Assembly (NCBI GenBank): GCA_905478195.1
Contig: CAJQHM010000078.1
Location: forward strand, 1 to 33,263
Reading direction: 5' to 3'
DNA: 33,263 nt
DNA from: an uncultured Pseudomonadales bacterium
GTDB lineage: Bacteria; Pseudomonadota; Gammaproteobacteria; Pseudomonadales; Pseudohongiellaceae
Positions 26,892 through 33,263 of the stretch are shown in pieces (the stretch's first letter is position 1; every line of letters starts with the position of its first letter). A model generated the notes under the pieces. That model was not told the DNA's origin, searched no databases, and saw nothing but the letters and a program-made list of their open reading frames with translations. A program made the position numbers and the translations under genes.

Positions 26892-27410
26892 CTAACTTCG
26901 GTGCCTTTGGTCCGAGGCCGGTCGCAAAGCAAACTCAATCATTCGATTCAGGTCGCCATCGACATTGATCAATACCAGTTCGTCATTCCCAAGCACGAAT
27001 ACTGACACCGCATCCAAGGAGTCACGCTCCAGATCCATTCCAACCAAAACCCAGACCTGCTCATCTTTCTTACGTACTCTTACTATAGTTTCCCAGTGCA
27101 GGTTCTCACCGCGCGAACGTAATGTTTCCGCAAAATCCAGATCCTTGAAGTCTATTTTTTTCCCGCCTGTCGCTACGTTATAGACAGCAACTTGCAAATG
27201 ATCCAAGTCAGAAATGTTGGCCTCATCGAGAGTAACTACGTTCAAGAAACCGAGCAGTCCGTTACCTATAGATAGAGCAAACTCTTTCTCCAGGCTAATC
27301 TCAGGAACCTGCTCCACTATCGAGTTGCGTGTAGATCGGAATGATTTATCGCTAAATGACATGCATGCTGTCAATTGCATTAGCACTACAAGTATTAGGA
27401 TTTTTCTCAT
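26892..27410 (-). CDS. DUF4252 lipoprotein
   Basis: A 172-residue lipoprotein. The signal sequence MRKILILVVLMQLTAC has a lipobox LTAC with C16 as the lipidated residue. The rest resembles DUF4252 proteins: FKDLDFAETLRSRGENLHWETIVRVRKKDEQVWVL, then a strand-rich C-terminus with ELVLINVDGDL. Function is unknown. It is the last gene of the ECF sigma, anti-sigma and DUF4252 unit, 34 bases after its paralogue, and converges with the oxidoreductase gene with only 13 bases between them. Confidence 0.75.
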   Translation of the reverse strand: MRKILILVVLMQLTACMSFSDKSFRSTRNSIVEQVPEISLEKEFALSIGNGLLGFLNVVTLDEANISDLDHLQVAVYNVATGGKKIDFKDLDFAETLRSRGENLHWETIVRVRKKDEQVWVLVGMDLERDSLDAVSVFVLGNDELVLINVDGDLNRMIEFALRPASDQRHRS

Positions 27411-27444
27411 GCTCGCGATCTCATTGTCTTATCAATTCTATCTA

Positions 27445-28005
27445 TTACTGGCCGGCAACTTCGAGATCTACAAGTTCATCAAGCTCGAAGCGACGACCCA
27501 GGGCACTAATATCATCTGTACTGATATTGCCAACGATATTGACCAGAACGGTCTCTCCAGGCTCGGCCACCATAATAGCGATGCCGTAGATAACGTCAGC
27601 ATCTTCAGCTAGTCTGAAATAGATATCCACATGGTTGCCGTCTTCACGGACCCGAACCACACGCTCCCATCCTTCGCTGTCCAGATCTTCCGCCATGACC
27701 GACATAGTTGAAGCAACCTCGTCGACATCGATGTTATCGCTTTCAAAAACATTCACGGTAACTCGCAGCAGCTTGGAGATGAAATCTGCAGCCTCTTCGT
27801 CTTCGCTACGAATAAGATTCGTTATCATATTAAGCAGCGGTCCCTTTAGGCTAATCTCTACACTAGGCTCTGTTGCTGCGATTTCCGTTAGGGCCGAAAA
27901 ATCCACAAACCCTGGATGATTCTGCACATCGGAGTCTGCCGCCATGACTACCGGGATTAGGCTTAGGCAGAATAAAGGCGCTAAGACATTCTTAAAAATT
28001 TTCAT
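27445..28005 (-). CDS. DUF4252 periplasmic protein
   Basis: A 186-residue exported protein. The signal peptide MKIFKNVLAPLFCLSLIPVVMA ends before ADSD. The mature part carries the same DUF4252 pattern as the next gene: DLDSEGWERVVRVREDGNHVDIYF, and ETVLVNIVGNIS near the end. ATG 28005 is chosen over 28020 because GAGGT lies six bases upstream. There is no lipobox, so this copy is likely soluble or otherwise retained, unlike its lipoprotein neighbour. DUF4252 genes often accompany ECF sigma factors (recalled). Its role, perhaps sensing or envelope stress, is inference. Confidence 0.75.
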   Translation of the reverse strand: MKIFKNVLAPLFCLSLIPVVMAADSDVQNHPGFVDFSALTEIAATEPSVEISLKGPLLNMITNLIRSEDEEAADFISKLLRVTVNVFESDNIDVDEVASTMSVMAEDLDSEGWERVVRVREDGNHVDIYFRLAEDADVIYGIAIMVAEPGETVLVNIVGNISTDDISALGRRFELDELVDLEVAGQ

Positions 28006-28066
28006 ACAAGTACCTCGCAATTAAATATTCTGAATTCAAGTAAACTTCAATCCGTAAAGTGCAAAT

Positions 28067-28711
28067 CTAAATAGGTCCATTGTTTAAGGGGCTGTTCTCT
28101 CTTATACCTGCCTTCTGAAACGAGGCATTTATAGAATCCTGTATAGGGCTCACCAGAAAACGATCGCCTATCATCACCTCGGTACGCTGACTTAGCCGGT
28201 TCAGGTAGTCGATGGCCACGTTCAACTCGTCCAAGGCCTGAGAAATATCTTCCGGGCTATACTGCTCGACCGACTCGCTCGCAACTAATGGCTCAACACT
28301 ACCGACCGGCGATGTGATGTTAGTGCCAATCACCATGGCGACCACAGCAACAGCCGCGGCAGGGAAGCCATAACGAAAGTAGGCTGGCACAGAATTTAAT
28401 AACTCCCAGACCTGCGACGAGAATGACTCTGAAGGCACGCCGTCAGCCGGCTGCATTTCGGCTGCACTTAGACGATGAATTGGCTCTAACACCGAATCGG
28501 CACACGACATCTGTGGCAATTCCAGTACAGCGTCTTGAATAGTCTGTGCATACTGAAATTCACTCGCACAACCCGAACAACCCTGAACATGAGACATGAA
28601 TACGCCGCTTTGCGCCTCACTCAAATCACCGTCGAGATAACCATCTATCTGCAACTGAATAAAATAGCACTGTGATTCAGTATTACTTGGCATGACCTTT
28701 ACCTTTGTCAT
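28067..28711 (-). CDS. Zinc-finger anti-sigma factor
   Basis: A 214-residue, single-pass membrane protein. The N-terminal zinc-binding anti-sigma motif is H41-x3-C45-x2-C48 (MSHVQGCSGC), in a domain with CYFIQLQIDGYLDGDLSEAQ. A hydrophobic helix (about 113-132) follows, and then a periplasmic segment ending in SPLNNGPI. It holds the partner sigma factor at the membrane until released. The first ATG (28711) overlaps the sigma stop codon by one base (TAATG). The ATG at 28693 has the better ribosome site (AAAGG eight bases before it). Both may be used. Confidence 0.8.
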   Translation of the reverse strand: MTKVKVMPSNTESQCYFIQLQIDGYLDGDLSEAQSGVFMSHVQGCSGCASEFQYAQTIQDAVLELPQMSCADSVLEPIHRLSAAEMQPADGVPSESFSSQVWELLNSVPAYFRYGFPAAAVAVVAMVIGTNITSPVGSVEPLVASESVEQYSPEDISQALDELNVAIDYLNRLSQRTEVMIGDRFLVSPIQDSINASFQKAGIRENSPLNNGPI

Positions 28712-29270
28712 TATTGCCCGCCAGGGCCCGCTTGTTTAACTACCGATTTCTCGCTTAACTGATTCTCGAAAAGCTGACGCAGCTGTGTATTCTCTCTTAA
28801 TTTGCGCCTGCCGCGATGCAGGTAAACCTTGACCTGGCTAGCACTCAACTCGAGACAGACCTGAATCTCCTCATAACTCATGCCCTGAATGTCTCGCATA
28901 ATCACGATGCTGCGAAAAGGATCTTCCAGGGACTTAATAGCTGCCTGCAGCTGACTCTTGAACCCATCCTCATCCAGGCTCCCCTCCTCGCTTTCCTGCG
29001 CAACCTGCTCCTCAACATCGGCATAGTGATCCACGTTTGCCTGCTGTCGGCGCTGTTTACGTACATGATCGATAACCGATTTATGGGCGACACGCATCAA
29101 CCATCCCCCAAGTTTCTCGTGAACAATCTTTTGCCAGTGCTGCCAGAGCTTGATGAACACTTCCTGGGTAACGTCCTCGGCATCTTCCTTAACCCGCAGG
29201 CTATATAGTGGGCAAAGGAAAAAATCCTATGCCTATGCTGATCTATGACCTTTTGATAAAGTGCTCGCAT
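28711..29270 (-). pseudogene. ECF sigma factor with a frameshift in a TA repeat
   Basis: An ECF sigma-70 gene in two frames. The start ATG 29270 opens MRALYQKVIDQHRHRIFSFAHY, the usual beginning of sigma region 2. In TATATA (29202-29207) the frame is lost. The minus-one frame then continues SLRVKEDAEDVTQEVFIKLWQHW (rest of region 2) and SIVIMRDIQGMSYEEIQVCLEL...VKVYLHRGRRKLRE (region 4), to TAA at 28711. Removing two bases of the repeat (TATATA to TATA) joins both parts in the expected spacing FAHY-SLR. Whether this is a mutation, a phase-variable repeat, programmed slippage or an assembly error cannot be settled here. Without repair, only a short form from GTG 29160 remains, lacking most of region 2. 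Confidence 0.8.
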
Positions 29271-29281
29271 TTGTTAGTAAA

Positions 29282-29307
29282 GACGCTCGGTCTGGGAAAA
29301 AGTTACA
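29282..29307 (-). promoter_or_regulatory. Candidate ECF-type promoter before the sigma gene
   Basis: On the minus strand TGTAAC (29307-29302) and CGTC (29285-29282) are 16 bases apart, the usual form of ECF-sigma promoters (AAC at -35, CGTC at -10). The ATG is eleven bases after CGTC, so the message would start about five bases before the codon and be almost leaderless, in line with the missing ribosome site. This suggests autoregulation. Confidence 0.5.
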
Positions 29308-29449
29308 GTATGTATTCAGAGCCTGCCCGAAAGCCTTCATTTAAGTAAAATCAACGGCTTAAACAGCTACTCTGTCTCATCTTACGCCGTCGCTAACGCA
29401 ATGATTGCTATACTCTTGCCTGTTTCAATTCACCTATTGCGGCTCGAAC

Positions 29450-30121
29450 ATGACTCTGCGGCGACTATTTCTGCTCATTCTCCTGGTTCTTCTACCTCCC
29501 GGCATGCTATCTGCCGCGGAGCAGAATGTGGAGCTTCAGAATGGCAGCACGGTGAAGCTTTTCTTCTTTGAACCCCCCAGCGAAGGCGAGCCGCCCCCTC
29601 TGGCGATTTTTATCGCAGGAGGCTCAAGCAATGAATTCATGGCGAAGGCGCAGTTCTGGCTTGGAAAGGAGTTTGTAGACCGCGGCTGGGCAATCGCAGT
29701 CCCTATGTCAGCCGACGGTTCGCTTTTCTCAGCAGCCGGTGACTCAAGAATTGAGCAGATTATCGGACAGCTACACGCCTCACACACCTTGCACGACTCC
29801 AAACCCTTGTTGGTAGGTATGTCCAGTGGCGGCAGCGAAGCCATGGCTATTGCCGCACTAAATCCCCATGCCTACCGAGGAGTCGTAGCTACGCCAGGGC
29901 GCATCAAGACCGACACGGCTCTGCAGGAACTGAATAAACTGCCCTTTTATATCCGGGTAGGGGAGAAAGATGACTTCAAGTGGGATCGTATACTGGAATC
30001 GATGACTCAGCGTCTGCGTCTAGCTGGAGCTGAGGTAGATTCTGCCATCGTGCAAGATGCCAGGCATGTCTTCCAGATAGACTGGGAAAGCCTGGAGAAC
30101 TGGCTAGGAAAACTAAAGTAG
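29450..30121 (+). CDS. Exported alpha/beta-hydrolase-like protein
   Basis: A 223-residue protein. The signal peptide MTLRRLFLLILLVLLPPGMLSA (residues 1-22) is followed by a mature part in the alpha/beta-hydrolase fold. The nucleophile elbow GMSSGG has S125. A likely acid is D174 or D175 (VGEKDDFKWD) and the histidine is H206 (ARHVFQ), in proper order. An oxyanion strand IFIAGGSSNEFM precedes. The substrate is unknown (ester or peptide). ATG 29450 is preferred, since it opens the signal peptide; a TTG at 29405 adds fifteen residues in front of it. A -10-like TATACT at 29409-29414 may be its promoter, although the -35 is poor. Confidence 0.7.
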   Translation: MTLRRLFLLILLVLLPPGMLSAAEQNVELQNGSTVKLFFFEPPSEGEPPPLAIFIAGGSSNEFMAKAQFWLGKEFVDRGWAIAVPMSADGSLFSAAGDSRIEQIIGQLHASHTLHDSKPLLVGMSSGGSEAMAIAALNPHAYRGVVATPGRIKTDTALQELNKLPFYIRVGEKDDFKWDRILESMTQRLRLAGAEVDSAIVQDARHVFQIDWESLENWLGKLK

Positions 30122-30162
30122 CCCGAGCGCATACTGCCGGGCCAGGCTACTTCATGGCGAAG

Positions 30163-30522
30163 CTAGAACCTGTCTTCTTCGATCCAGTAATTTGTCACTA
30201 CCCCATCGGTAAACTCGATGGATAGCGTTTCGGTGCGTTCCTCCTCAACATCCACCGAGAAGACAAGAAATAACCCAACTTCGGTGTCTTTCTCCGAGCG
30301 ATTCCTGTACTTCCATATCTCGGTACCATCGGCATAGCTTAGCTTAGTAATCGGGTTGCCAAACGAGGTGCTCACCCAATCTTGATTGCTTTCGCCGAGC
30401 TGCAGTCTCGAAACATCAGACTCATTCCAAACCGTCTGCAGCGGACGTGAATCCGAGTCGACGGTAACAAGACATCCCATCAACACGACGCTCATCACTA
30501 GTAGTAGAGCTTTCTTAATCAT
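30163..30522 (-). CDS. BamE/SmpA-like lipoprotein
   Basis: A 119-residue lipoprotein. The signal MIKKALLLVMSVVLMGC has a lipobox LMGC with C17. The mature part has the SmpA/OmlA pattern: DWVSTSFGNPITKLSYADGTEIWKYR, then beta-strands to a C-terminal FTDGVVTNYWIEEDRF. This fold is used in outer-membrane assembly (BamE) and in other small lipoproteins, so the role is not certain. The true BamE is usually near fur or recN, which are absent here, so this is probably a paralogue. ATG 30522 follows GGGGAA. It converges with the hydrolase gene, with a small GCCCG/CGGGC repeat between (30121-30142). Confidence 0.65.
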   Translation of the reverse strand: MIKKALLLVMSVVLMGCLVTVDSDSRPLQTVWNESDVSRLQLGESNQDWVSTSFGNPITKLSYADGTEIWKYRNRSEKDTEVGLFLVFSVDVEEERTETLSIEFTDGVVTNYWIEEDRF

Positions 30523-30607
30523 TAATCATTCCCCGTTTGAATTAACATTATTTTACAAAATCACTCTCTTCTATTAGTCCTCTTGCCCGCCTCGTTCATT
30601 CGACCCA

Positions 30608-30635
30608 TTGAGAATGCTCCCCCAAAGTGTAGAAT
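30608..30635 (+). promoter_or_regulatory. Candidate promoter of the BASS transporter
   Basis: -35 TTGAGA (30608-30613) and -10 TAGAAT (30630-30635), 16 bases apart, each match five of six consensus bases. The start would be near 30642, giving a leader of about 227 bases before the transporter ATG. Confidence 0.5.
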
Positions 30636-30754
30636 CTCACGGCGCGAGCCTGTGAGAGGCATAACAAATAGAGCCTGTATGGTTTTAGACGCAACTGGAC
30701 TAAAAAGGTTACAGGCTCAGACATGTCATAGTAGAGATTCGTGCTGAATCCACG
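30635..30754 (+). other. Structured upstream region of the BASS transporter (candidate regulatory RNA)
   Basis: Three successive structures lie between the BamE-like gene and the transporter. First, TCTCACGGC-GCGA-GCC-T-GTGAGA (30635-30657) is a nine-pair stem with a GNRA tetraloop and one bulge. Second, GAGCCTGTA (30671-30679) pairs with TACAGGCTC (30710-30718), with inner TTTTAG/CTAAAA. Third, GATTC-GTGCT-GAATC (30736-30750) competes with CGTG/CACG (30740-30754). I recognise no known riboswitch. The first stem overlaps the -10 of the candidate promoter, so it may be an operator or belong to another transcript. The rest of 30523-30868 has no credible gene. Confidence 0.5.
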
Positions 30755-30868
30755 CTGAACACGTATTCTTCCAGCAAGAATTAAAGAAATAGCCTGAAGT
30801 GATCGATTCATCCTCAGTACCCGCAAGAACTAAGCCACCATTCTTTCCCAGACTCTGTGAGATAACGC

Positions 30869-31825
30869 ATGCTTACCCGATTCAATAGCCTATTCCCCCT
30901 CTGGGCGCTGCTGATTTCGCTAATCGCCTTCATTGCAAATGCTCCCTTCGCCGCATTGGGCGGTGCCATCGTCCCCTTGCTGTCTTGCGTGATGTTTATG
31001 ATGGGTCTCACATTGACGAAAGACGATGTAGCACGTATCGCTAAAGACCCAAAGCCAGTCTTGATTGGCGTGGTACTGCAGTTCTTACTAATGCCGATAC
31101 TCGCCCTCACATTTTCCAAGATGCTACAGCTATCAAACCAGCTCACTATCGGCATGGTTTTGGTTGGCAGCTGTGCTGGAGGAACGGCGTCCAATGTTGT
31201 GTGCTATCTGGCCAAGGGAGATGTGGCGCTCTCTATTAGCATGACCATGGTCTCTACGATCGTAGGAGTCATAGCAACTCCCCTACTCTGCTCTTTCTAT
31301 CTCTCCGCAACGATTAGCGTAGATACCTGGGCACTGTTGCTTAGCATTGTTCAAATGGTATTCATTCCGGTAATGCTGGGGTTCACCTGTAAGTATTTTC
31401 TGAAAGGCATAACCCAGGTAGTGGAGCCGCTTATTCCTACTCTCTCGGTTCTACTCATTCTGCTCATTATCGCGATCGTAGTAGCACTGAATGCCGAAAG
31501 GCTGCTTGATGTAGGTCTGATCACGCTAATCGCCGTTGTTCTTCATAATCTTTCAGGGCTTGCCGGGGGGTTCTATGTGAGCCGCCTGTTCGGTTTGGAT
31601 ATAAAACAGAGCCAGACCATTGCCATCGAGGTAGGCATGCAGAATTCCGGTCTAGGAGTTGCTCTTGCCACCCAATTCTTCTCGGCGACTGCAGCGCTAC
31701 CGGGCGCACTCTTTAGTGTTTGGCACAATATCAGCGGGTCGCTGCTGGCATCGCTATGGGGCAGAAAGAGAACTTCGCTTGAATACATATTGCGAGATCA
31801 AGAAAGCAGTCCCCCTCCCGAGTAG
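30869..31825 (+). CDS. Bile acid:sodium symporter (BASS) family transporter
   Basis: A 318-residue membrane protein with about nine or ten hydrophobic helices. Family signatures are VGSCAGGTASNVVCYLAKGDVALSISMT (helices 4 and 5 crossing) and IAIEVGMQNSGLGVALATQF (helix 9). BASS proteins carry organic anions with sodium. Bacterial members move substrates such as pantoate, pyruvate or keto acids, so the substrate is unknown. The start is ATG 30869, with a weak ribosome site. The C-terminal tail (SPPPE) is soluble. It stands alone behind a structured leader. Confidence 0.88.
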   Translation: MLTRFNSLFPLWALLISLIAFIANAPFAALGGAIVPLLSCVMFMMGLTLTKDDVARIAKDPKPVLIGVVLQFLLMPILALTFSKMLQLSNQLTIGMVLVGSCAGGTASNVVCYLAKGDVALSISMTMVSTIVGVIATPLLCSFYLSATISVDTWALLLSIVQMVFIPVMLGFTCKYFLKGITQVVEPLIPTLSVLLILLIIAIVVALNAERLLDVGLITLIAVVLHNLSGLAGGFYVSRLFGLDIKQSQTIAIEVGMQNSGLGVALATQFFSATAALPGALFSVWHNISGSLLASLWGRKRTSLEYILRDQESSPPPE

Positions 31826-31907
31826 TTGAGTTTCAAACCCCAGCGATGGAATGTTTTACTAAGTTATCCCGATTTTTATCAATATTAGGAAAGTTTCTCC
31901 GCCACGC

Positions 31908-31935
31908 TTGACTTATTTTTTAAGGAGATTAGAAT
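31908..31935 (+). promoter_or_regulatory. Strong candidate promoter in the BASS-MFS gap
   Basis: -35 TTGACT (31908-31913) and -10 TAGAAT (31930-31935) with 16 bases between, each five of six matches. The predicted start is near 31942. It reads into a region without a long ORF and ends at the terminator at 32120-32159, so it defines a transcript of about 218 bases. Confidence 0.55.
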
Positions 31936-31977
31936 TCGCGCATTCAAATTTCTAATTTTTAAATATTTGTGAAGCAA

Positions 31978-32082
31978 ATGAACATTCAAAAAAATCTAAT
32001 CACGATGCCAGCGACTATGACCATTTCAGGTCATCAGTTCTGTTTACGCGTGGTGAAGAATTGGGGGACCTGCTTGGAGTGA
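31978..32082 (+). CDS. Possible 34-residue small protein in the 31942-32159 transcript
   Basis: ATG 31978 opens 34 codons to TGA 32080-32082, starting MNIQKNLITMPATMTISG. A weak ribosome site (GAAG) precedes it, and a GTG at 31969 would add three residues. It has no membrane helix and no known relatives in my memory. A hairpin ATGACC-ATTTCA-GGTCAT (32017-32034) lies inside. The transcript could equally be a non-coding RNA, so coding is uncertain. Confidence 0.25.
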   Translation: MNIQKNLITMPATMTISGHQFCLRVVKNWGTCLE

Positions 32083-32119
32083 ATTTCTGGCAAATAAACG
32101 ATTAACAATCGATTTAAAG

Positions 32120-32159
32120 AAAAGACCTCTAAGTTCTAAAACCTAGGGGTCTTTTTTTT
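32120..32159 (+). terminator. Strong intrinsic terminator
   Basis: AAGACCTCTA (32122-32131) pairs with TAGGGGTCTT (32144-32153), ten pairs with one T-G wobble and a 12-base loop, followed by T8 (32152-32159). It is the best terminator in the window. It would end the 31942 transcript, and possibly also transcription through from the BASS gene. Confidence 0.88.
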
Positions 32160-32209
32160 GCTCTAACTTTTATGAATGCTCACAGCAATGTGGGCACTGG
32201 GGAACTATT

Positions 32210-33263
32210 GTGCACAAAAAACTGCACAGAAACATAAACGTCATCTACGGACTCGCCTTCTTTCAAAGCTTCATGGTGATTGTTCCAGTGATCGTGCCTT
32301 TCTTCATCGAAAAGGGGCTTAGCCTTGCCGATATTTTCTACCTGCAGGCGGTTTTTGCCACTGTTATTGTAGTGTTTGAGGCGCCTTCAGGATATTTCGC
32401 AGACGTGTTTGGCCGCAAGAACGCACTAGTGATTGGCAGCGTCATCCACGGTGTCGTTTACTTCTATCTGAATTTTGCGGACGAATTAACGAGTCTAATT
32501 ATTTTTGAGATCAGCGTAGGAATCGCCGCGAGTCTTTTGTCAGGCGCAGACCTGACCTTACTGTATGACACACAAAAAACCTTGCAGGATGAAGCCGAGA
32601 TTGAACATAGCAAAGCAATTTCTCAACTGGGTTTCTTCAGGAGCAGCTCAGAAGGATTGGGAGCCTTGCTAGGAGGCGCTTTGGCACTATGGTCATTCGA
32701 AGTAATGGTAATGGTTCAATCGGCGGCGGCATGGATGTGCCTCATACTTGCCTTACTAATTATTGAACCACCATACAAGAAATCCAAGTAGGAAGTTAAC
32801 CGCATCCAGGTCGGAGCAGTATTACGCCACTTATTCAAGAGCGATCCTGTGCTAAGAAATGTAGTTATTGCTATTCCACTCTATGGCCTGGCAACGGTTC
32901 ATGCCGCCTGGCTGATGCAGCCCTACTGGGAGGCGCAGGGAATCTCTCTGGCGATGTTTGGTCTGCTCTGGTTCTCACAAAGTATTGTGGTAGCCGTCGC
33001 AGCCCGGTTTGGATTTGTAATTGAGCGCCGCTATGGCGCGATTAGGTCACTAGTACTGATGGGCCTATTACCCATAGTCGGTCATTTCGGTATGGCGTGG
33101 GCAAATGGATGGCAGGGGATTCTCATCGGTTTGCTGCTGTTTGCCTGCAGAGGACTGAACCAAGTCATTCTGGTGAATGCAATGAACCGACGCATACCGA
33201 GTGAATTTAGGGCCACAGCAAATTCATTCACTAGCTTTCTGTTTCGCCTGGCTTTTATTGGTA
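32210..33263 (+). pseudogene. MFS transporter interrupted by an in-frame amber codon
   Basis: A major facilitator superfamily gene running off the window. The first 193 residues hold about six helices and motif A (GYFADVFGRKNALVIG), then TAG at 32789-32791 in the central loop (EPPYKKSK-stop). The same frame continues without a shift, EVNRIQVGAVLRHLFKSDP, into helices of the second half (LYGLATVHAAWLMQPYW, FGLLWFSQSIVVAVAARFGF, and on to 33263). One C-to-T change of a CAG codon explains this. The start is GTG 32210 with GGGGAA five bases upstream. It may be a pseudogene, a sequencing error or, less likely, two half-transporters. Substrate is unknown. Confidence 0.82.

Noticed and set aside
29160..29270. 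Programmed minus-one frameshift in the sigma gene as the main explanation
   Set aside because: The run of six Ts upstream does not form a proper slippery heptamer in the first frame. Slipping there would replace FSFAHY by FFLCPLY, which fits the family less well than a two-base change at TATATA.
30635..30754. TPP or another known riboswitch before the BASS gene
   Set aside because: The conserved sequence parts of the TPP switch are not present, and I could not match the stems to any class I know.
30596..30826. Minus-strand ORF of 76 codons in the BASS leader region
   Set aside because: No ribosome site, no recognisable domain, and it lies across the stem-loops at 30635-30754. It is likely an accident of composition.
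1..33263. CRISPR array, insertion sequence, prophage or attachment site
   Set aside because: No regularly spaced repeats, transposase, integrase or phage gene was found. The tRNA-Leu is followed by no integrase and no repeat of its 3' end was noticed.

Overview
The window looks like a chromosomal segment of a marine-type gammaproteobacterium with moderate GC. This is inferred from gene order: pepA-holC-valS, lptF-lptG opposite pepA, ribF-ileS-fkpB-ispH, and a three-gene pntAA-pntAB-pntB transhydrogenase. Most of the window is core genome. No insertion sequence, phage gene or CRISPR array was seen. The last 3-4 kb are looser and carry two broken reading frames.

Layout: (1) 1-644, a tRNA-Leu(CAA) with a palindrome in its promoter region, followed by a small membrane-protein gene. 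(2) 895-3570, a LeuB-type dehydrogenase facing a Leptospira-type citramalate/isopropylmalate synthase (branched-chain amino acid synthesis). (3) 3770-7159, the proton-translocating transhydrogenase operon followed by an RDD membrane protein. (4) 7384-10137, lptG, lptF and a hotdog thioesterase on the minus strand. (5) 10367-15291, pepA, holC and valS, with a long GC-rich hairpin before valS. (6) 15327-20698, ispH, fkpB, ileS and ribF on the minus strand, without the lspA that usually lies between ileS and fkpB. (7) 20803-23940, a small membrane protein, an OlsF-like bifunctional ornithine-lipid acyltransferase and an overlapping membrane-anchored ATP-grasp protein. (8) 24232-26878, a small membrane protein and a molybdopterin oxidoreductase of the FdhF/YdeP family. 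(9) 26892-29270, a minus-strand unit of ECF sigma factor (frameshifted), zinc-finger anti-sigma factor and two DUF4252 proteins. (10) 29450-33263, a secreted hydrolase, a BamE-like lipoprotein, a BASS-family transporter with a structured upstream region, a short promoter-to-terminator transcription unit with a possible 34-residue ORF, and an MFS transporter interrupted by an in-frame amber codon.

The least explained parts are the overlapping OlsF/ATP-grasp pair, the ECF/anti-sigma/DUF4252 unit with a two-base slip in a TA repeat, and three candidate structured RNAs: the valS leader, the BASS leader and the 31942-32159 unit. All functions are read from the sequence and from recalled family knowledge. 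No database search was run.
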